Positions 32,650 through 35,674 of a stretch of DNA of 35,674 nt are shown here, in pieces (positions within the stretch are counted from its first letter, which is position 1; every line of letters starts with the position of its first letter). The notes under the pieces were generated by a model that was given only the letters and a program-made list of their open reading frames with translations, was not told the DNA's origin and did not search any database. Origin of the DNA: Actinomycetota bacterium (GTDB lineage Bacteria > Actinomycetota > Actinomycetes > Nanopelagicales > Nanopelagicaceae); NCBI GenBank assembly GCA_005787645.1, contig SYAM01000038.1, forward strand, positions 1 to 35,674. The letters run 5' to 3'. Both the position numbers and the translations under genes were made by a program.

Positions 32650-34265
32650 GGAGCGCTCCTGCCAATCGACTTCAATACTTCATTGACAGTCAGCCACTGG
32701 GCAGGTGCGAGCACCTTCGCAACTTGTGGTGCAAATGCCGGCGACGAGGTGAGTATTTCTCCAGCAGGACCATCTGCGACGATTTCTCCATCAGCGAGCA
32801 CGATTACCCGAGTAGCAATCTCTGCAATCAACTCCACATCATGAGAGGCGACTATTACCGCTGACTTAAGGTCTCTACACTCGCGAATCGCCGCAATAAG
32901 TCGATCTTTCGCTCGATAGTCGAGCCCTCTAGTCGGTTCATCCAATATCAAAAGAGGAGGATTATTTGCTAGAACAATTGCCAAGACTAGACAAAGTCGC
33001 TCACCTTCAGAGAGATCTCGAGGATGTACATCTGCATCGATATCAGGCAGCAGTCGAGCAAGTAATCGAGAGGTAGTGCCTGACGGTACGCCATTGTCAT
33101 TATCACTATGGCGCAATTCCTCTTCCACGCTCTGGGCATAGAGTAAGTCGCTAGCTTCTTGGGGAATAAATCCAATTTTCGTGATTAATTCCTTACCTTT
33201 GAGCATTTGGGGGTCGACACCACAGACTCTCACCAATCCCCGCTCGAGTTTTCGTAGACCTGCAATACTGGAAAGTAAAGTGGATTTACCGGCGCCATTG
33301 CGCCCCATAACCGCCACTATCTCGCCAGGAGAGATTGCGACTGAAATGTTTTTTAGTGCGACCTTGGCCCCATAGTTAACCGCAACATTCTCCAATTCCA
33401 GAATTGGTTCGGCAGTAATAGTGGGCTGATGTCTCTGCAATGGTGAGAGCCAGGCGGCTAGATCCCCGAGTTGCCTGCGAGCGTCGCGAACCGTGAGTGG
33501 AATTTCACTTTCGGACATCTCGCTAGCCAGACCACGGAAGAGATGGACAATCGGTGGCGCCAACGTGGAATCTTTTAATATTTCCTGTGGAAAACCCACG
33601 GCAACTTCTCGTTCGTTTCGAACATAAATTACCCGGTCAACAAATTGAAGCACGCGTTCCAATTTATGTTCGGCAATCACAACGGTGATACCGAGGTCAT
33701 GTACCAATCGAGAGAGAGTTGCCAAGACTTCCTCGGCAGCAATTGGGTCTAGCGCACTTGTTGGCTCGTCGAGTAGGAGAATTTTGGGATTCATAGTCAG
33801 GACCGAGGCAATTGCAACTCTCTGCGCCTCGCCACCGCTCAACGAACTCAGTTTTCGCTGTCGCAACGGCGTCAATGCGAGAAGATCGAGCATATCTTCC
33901 ACTCGCTTGCGCATAACCTCAGGCGCTACACCTAAGGACTCCATTCCAAATACCAATTCTTCTTCCACGGTATCCGTGACAAAACCCAAAGCGGGGTTTT
34001 GACCAACAATCGCAATGAGATCCACTAGATCTCGTGGTTTATGGAGCGCAGTATCTTTGCCATCAACCATAATCGTGCCGGAGAAGATGCCACCGGTGTG
34101 ATGAGGAACCAGCCCATTCATAAGTTTCAATAAGGTTGATTTACCTGCTCCGGTATCACCCATAACCAGAACAAATTCGCCCTCGGGTACTTCGAAGGAA
34201 AGGTCCTCAAAAATTGTTCGTTGAACATAGGGATACACGAGCGTGACTTTATTGAATCTAATCAC
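32646..34265 (-). CDS. ECF transporter fused double ATPase
   Basis: The 539-residue protein contains two ABC domains in tandem. The first has Walker A GDTGAGKSTLLKLM, signature LSGGEAQRVAIA, Walker B KILLLDEPTSALDP and IAEHKLERVLQF. The second has Walker A GRNGAGKSTLLSSI, a degenerate signature LSEGERLCLVLA, Walker B PLLILDEPTRGLDY and VASHDVELIAEI. The ECF Q-loops (VGQNPALGFVTDTVEEELVFG; IPQEASDLLYAQSVEEELRHS) mark both halves. It should replace the separate EcfA and EcfA' subunits. The GTG start overlaps the EcfT stop (GTGA), and its end overlaps the S component start (ATGA). Confidence 0.94.
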   Translation of the reverse strand: MIRFNKVTLVYPYVQRTIFEDLSFEVPEGEFVLVMGDTGAGKSTLLKLMNGLVPHHTGGIFSGTIMVDGKDTALHKPRDLVDLIAIVGQNPALGFVTDTVEEELVFGMESLGVAPEVMRKRVEDMLDLLALTPLRQRKLSSLSGGEAQRVAIASVLTMNPKILLLDEPTSALDPIAAEEVLATLSRLVHDLGITVVIAEHKLERVLQFVDRVIYVRNEREVAVGFPQEILKDSTLAPPIVHLFRGLASEMSESEIPLTVRDARRQLGDLAAWLSPLQRHQPTITAEPILELENVAVNYGAKVALKNISVAISPGEIVAVMGRNGAGKSTLLSSIAGLRKLERGLVRVCGVDPQMLKGKELITKIGFIPQEASDLLYAQSVEEELRHSDNDNGVPSGTTSRLLARLLPDIDADVHPRDLSEGERLCLVLAIVLANNPPLLILDEPTRGLDYRAKDRLIAAIRECRDLKSAVIVASHDVELIAEIATRVIVLADGEIVADGPAGEILTSSPAFAPQVAKVLAPAQWLTVNEVLKSIGRSAP

Positions 34266-35257
34266 GTCAGGACTCGTTCTCGACTTGTAACAAATATTGG
34301 AGCAAGGGCAACTAGAAAAAGGAGTACTGCCAATAGCAGAGTAAAAGAAAGGCCAGCGAAAGCAATCGATATAACCCCCATCAGCAAGACAAAGGATTCA
34401 CGGAGCCCCCATTTTTGTGGACGGTATTTAGTTCTGGAGTTATTTCGATTTCCTAAGTACAAAGAGAACATAATCAGTGACAGAGCAAGTACAAGAGAAA
34501 TCTGGTAGCTATTGCCGATTACCAGAGAGATGATTGAGTATAGGAGTGCGAAGAGTCCTGCAAACATGGCCAAGGTAGGTAATAACGGATTTCCATTCTT
34601 TGGTTTATGCCCATAGCCACGAGCCTCCATCGATTCGGCAAGTATCAATGCGCGCTCCAGCGCCTCTTCAAAGAGTGGAACCAGGGTTTTTTTAAATCCG
34701 AATTTTTCCACATCTCCTCGTAGTGCGCGCGCTTGGCGGATCCTTTTTACACTCATCACAAAGTGGGGAATGAGCGTGGTGGCGATGATTAAAGCGACCC
34801 CCGCCTCATGAAGTACCCCGGGCAGCGCTCTTAAAGTCTGTTTTGGATTGGCTAGTGAGCTGGCTGCGGCGATTGCGACAACTAGTGCAAAGATTGTCAG
34901 CGATTCAAGAAAAACAAATTGGAGCCGTTCTTGCGTGACATCTCCACCAAGGAAAATACCAGCCAACCATTGAGGGAGCTTGATTCGGGGGATTGTAAAG
35001 AGAACCTTCCCTTGTTCTGGGATGCTAAAAAGAATAGCAATGAACATTCTTAAAAGCAGAGCGATACAAGCGATTTTGATTCCGATGCTGAGTGCGTTGG
35101 CCCAAGGATCGTCGGAGCGACGTGAGAACGTGACAATTACGGCAGCAAGGATAATTCCTCCCAGTAGCCAAAAATTCCCTGCTCGACTGGTGGCGATTGC
35201 AAGCGAAATGCCCCAACTCCACCAAGCAAGCGGATGTAACGTCCTCACATCGACCAT
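34262..35257 (-). CDS. ECF transporter T component
   Basis: This 331-residue transmembrane coupling protein (about eight hydrophobic segments) has both EcfT-type coupling motifs: SVKRIRQARALRGD and LAESMEARGYGHK. I chose ATG 35255-35257 with GGAAG 4 nt upstream; a TTG one codon earlier is also in frame. It is larger than the usual ~260-residue EcfT. It forms the membrane scaffold linking the fused ATPase to the S component encoded next. It starts 21 bp after the stop of the SCO2322-like gene. Confidence 0.9.
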   Translation of the reverse strand: MVDVRTLHPLAWWSWGISLAIATSRAGNFWLLGGIILAAVIVTFSRRSDDPWANALSIGIKIACIALLLRMFIAILFSIPEQGKVLFTIPRIKLPQWLAGIFLGGDVTQERLQFVFLESLTIFALVVAIAAASSLANPKQTLRALPGVLHEAGVALIIATTLIPHFVMSVKRIRQARALRGDVEKFGFKKTLVPLFEEALERALILAESMEARGYGHKPKNGNPLLPTLAMFAGLFALLYSIISLVIGNSYQISLVLALSLIMFSLYLGNRNNSRTKYRPQKWGLRESFVLLMGVISIAFAGLSFTLLLAVLLFLVALAPIFVTSRERVLT

Positions 35258-35278
35258 CAAACTTCCATCATCCTTCAG

Positions 35279-35674
35279 CTATTTACGCATTGACTCAGGT
35301 ACTGCGATTGGATCTGCTCCGCAATCCTTGGAGGGAAAACCTGCAAGACCGCAGATGAATCCACCCTCACCAGCGCGTACCTCTGTTACAGCGTTAAGTA
35401 CATCGATACCTGAGGCATCTATAGGTACTGATGCGCACCCTTGTAGCGCAGTTGGAGCGATATCACCCTCGGGATGAATTGCAGTGTTACCAAATTCGAT
35501 GACATACCCAACTCGTTTTGCATCATCTTTTACCGCAGTAGAACCACAGAGTGTTTGGAAATCTGGCGCGAGAGTAGGAGGTTCTGCATCAACAACGCCT
35601 TCGGCTGAAAGTGTGTAATTCCATCCCTCGACTGTTCCATCTTGGGGGTCTGTGGTTGCTGGACCCTCCATGGC
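35279..35674 (-). CDS. SCO2322-family protein, C-terminal part
   Basis: The frame runs off the right edge, so the N-terminus is missing; the ATG near the edge is internal. The 130 or so visible residues match the actinobacterial SCO2322 family as I remember it: GPATTDPQDGTVEGWNYTLS, an LCGSTAVKDDAKRVGYVIEFG stretch, an EGDIAPTALQGCA segment and a final GGFICGLAGFPSKDCGADP. The cysteines (about four) suggest an exported protein with disulfides. In Streptomyces this family precedes ECF genes and follows a protein with a transcobalamin-like DUF4430/squalene-oxidase-repeat domain. A surface partner for vitamin capture is inference. Confidence 0.8.
   Translation of the reverse strand, partial: AMEGPATTDPQDGTVEGWNYTLSAEGVVDAEPPTLAPDFQTLCGSTAVKDDAKRVGYVIEFGNTAIHPEGDIAPTALQGCASVPIDASGIDVLNAVTEVRAGEGGFICGLAGFPSKDCGADPIAVPESMRK

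Noticed and set aside
1-35674. tRNA genes, insertion sequences, phage or toxin-antitoxin genes
   Set aside because: I looked for these on both strands and saw no cloverleaf, transposase, integrase or small toxin-like frames.

Overview
The window looks like a piece of a compact, streamlined actinobacterial chromosome of roughly even base composition (judged by eye). Pointers are the lipB-lipA-acyltransferase-DUF4191 / RDD-glnA neighbourhood, the E2-lpd-pepA cluster, a PadR regulator coupled to inositol-1-phosphate synthase, an SCO2322-type ECF vitamin operon, and frequent GTG/TTG starts. Much of this order resembles Streptomyces coelicolor as I remember it. Freshwater Nanopelagicales-like lineages would fit, but I cannot prove the taxon. 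Gaps are tiny, many genes overlap by 1 or 4 bp, and I see no tRNA, rRNA, insertion sequence, phage gene or CRISPR array. No gap exceeds 300 bases once starts are corrected.

Layout. 1-5.3 kb: the tail of a family-4 glycosyltransferase; a minus-strand unit of acyl-CoA synthetase, soluble histidine kinase and NarL-type response regulator; then a plus-strand unit of SRPBCC protein, ROK glucokinase and PlsC-like acyltransferase. 5.3-7.3 kb: a LysE exporter and a uracil/xanthine permease. 7.5-10.8 kb: PadR regulator, inositol-1-phosphate synthase, crotonase and HSDL2-like reductase. 10.8-13.3 kb: a CbiMNQO-type nickel/cobalt ECF importer. 13.4-15.7 kb: a three-gene UxaA/GarD-type dehydratase. 15.75-17.4 kb: glnA with a GlnR-like operator. 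17.4-20.8 kb: RDD protein, DUF4191, acyltransferase, lipA, lipB. 20.9-25.3 kb: MMPL transporter, Gfo/Idh/MocA oxidoreductase and FAD oxidoreductase. 25.3-30.8 kb: TIGR01777 epimerase, E2 acyltransferase, dihydrolipoamide dehydrogenase, leucyl aminopeptidase. 30.8-35.7 kb: gcvT, then a convergent ECF vitamin operon (S component, double ATPase, EcfT, SCO2322-like protein) running off the right edge.

How the genes fit together. LipB and LipA make the lipoyl cofactor used by the E2 protein and reoxidised by Lpd. GcvT belongs to the glycine cleavage system, another lipoyl/Lpd user. Two separate ECF importers (metal; probable vitamin) suggest an organism that scavenges micronutrients.

The most notable signals are regulatory or architectural. 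(1) A near-perfect 17-bp Nur-like palindrome fills exactly the -35/-10 spacer of the metal importer, pointing to nickel rather than cobalt. (2) A UxaA-type dehydratase is split over three genes, and its two large subunits have lost opposite halves of the active-site motifs. (3) A GlnR-like a-b-a array and a perfect hairpin precede glnA. (4) Tandem palindromes precede padR-ino1. (5) A recurrent TANNNT-N6/7-start arrangement suggests leaderless transcription of at least eight units, including two head-to-head promoters squeezed into the 35-bp gcvT/pepA gap.
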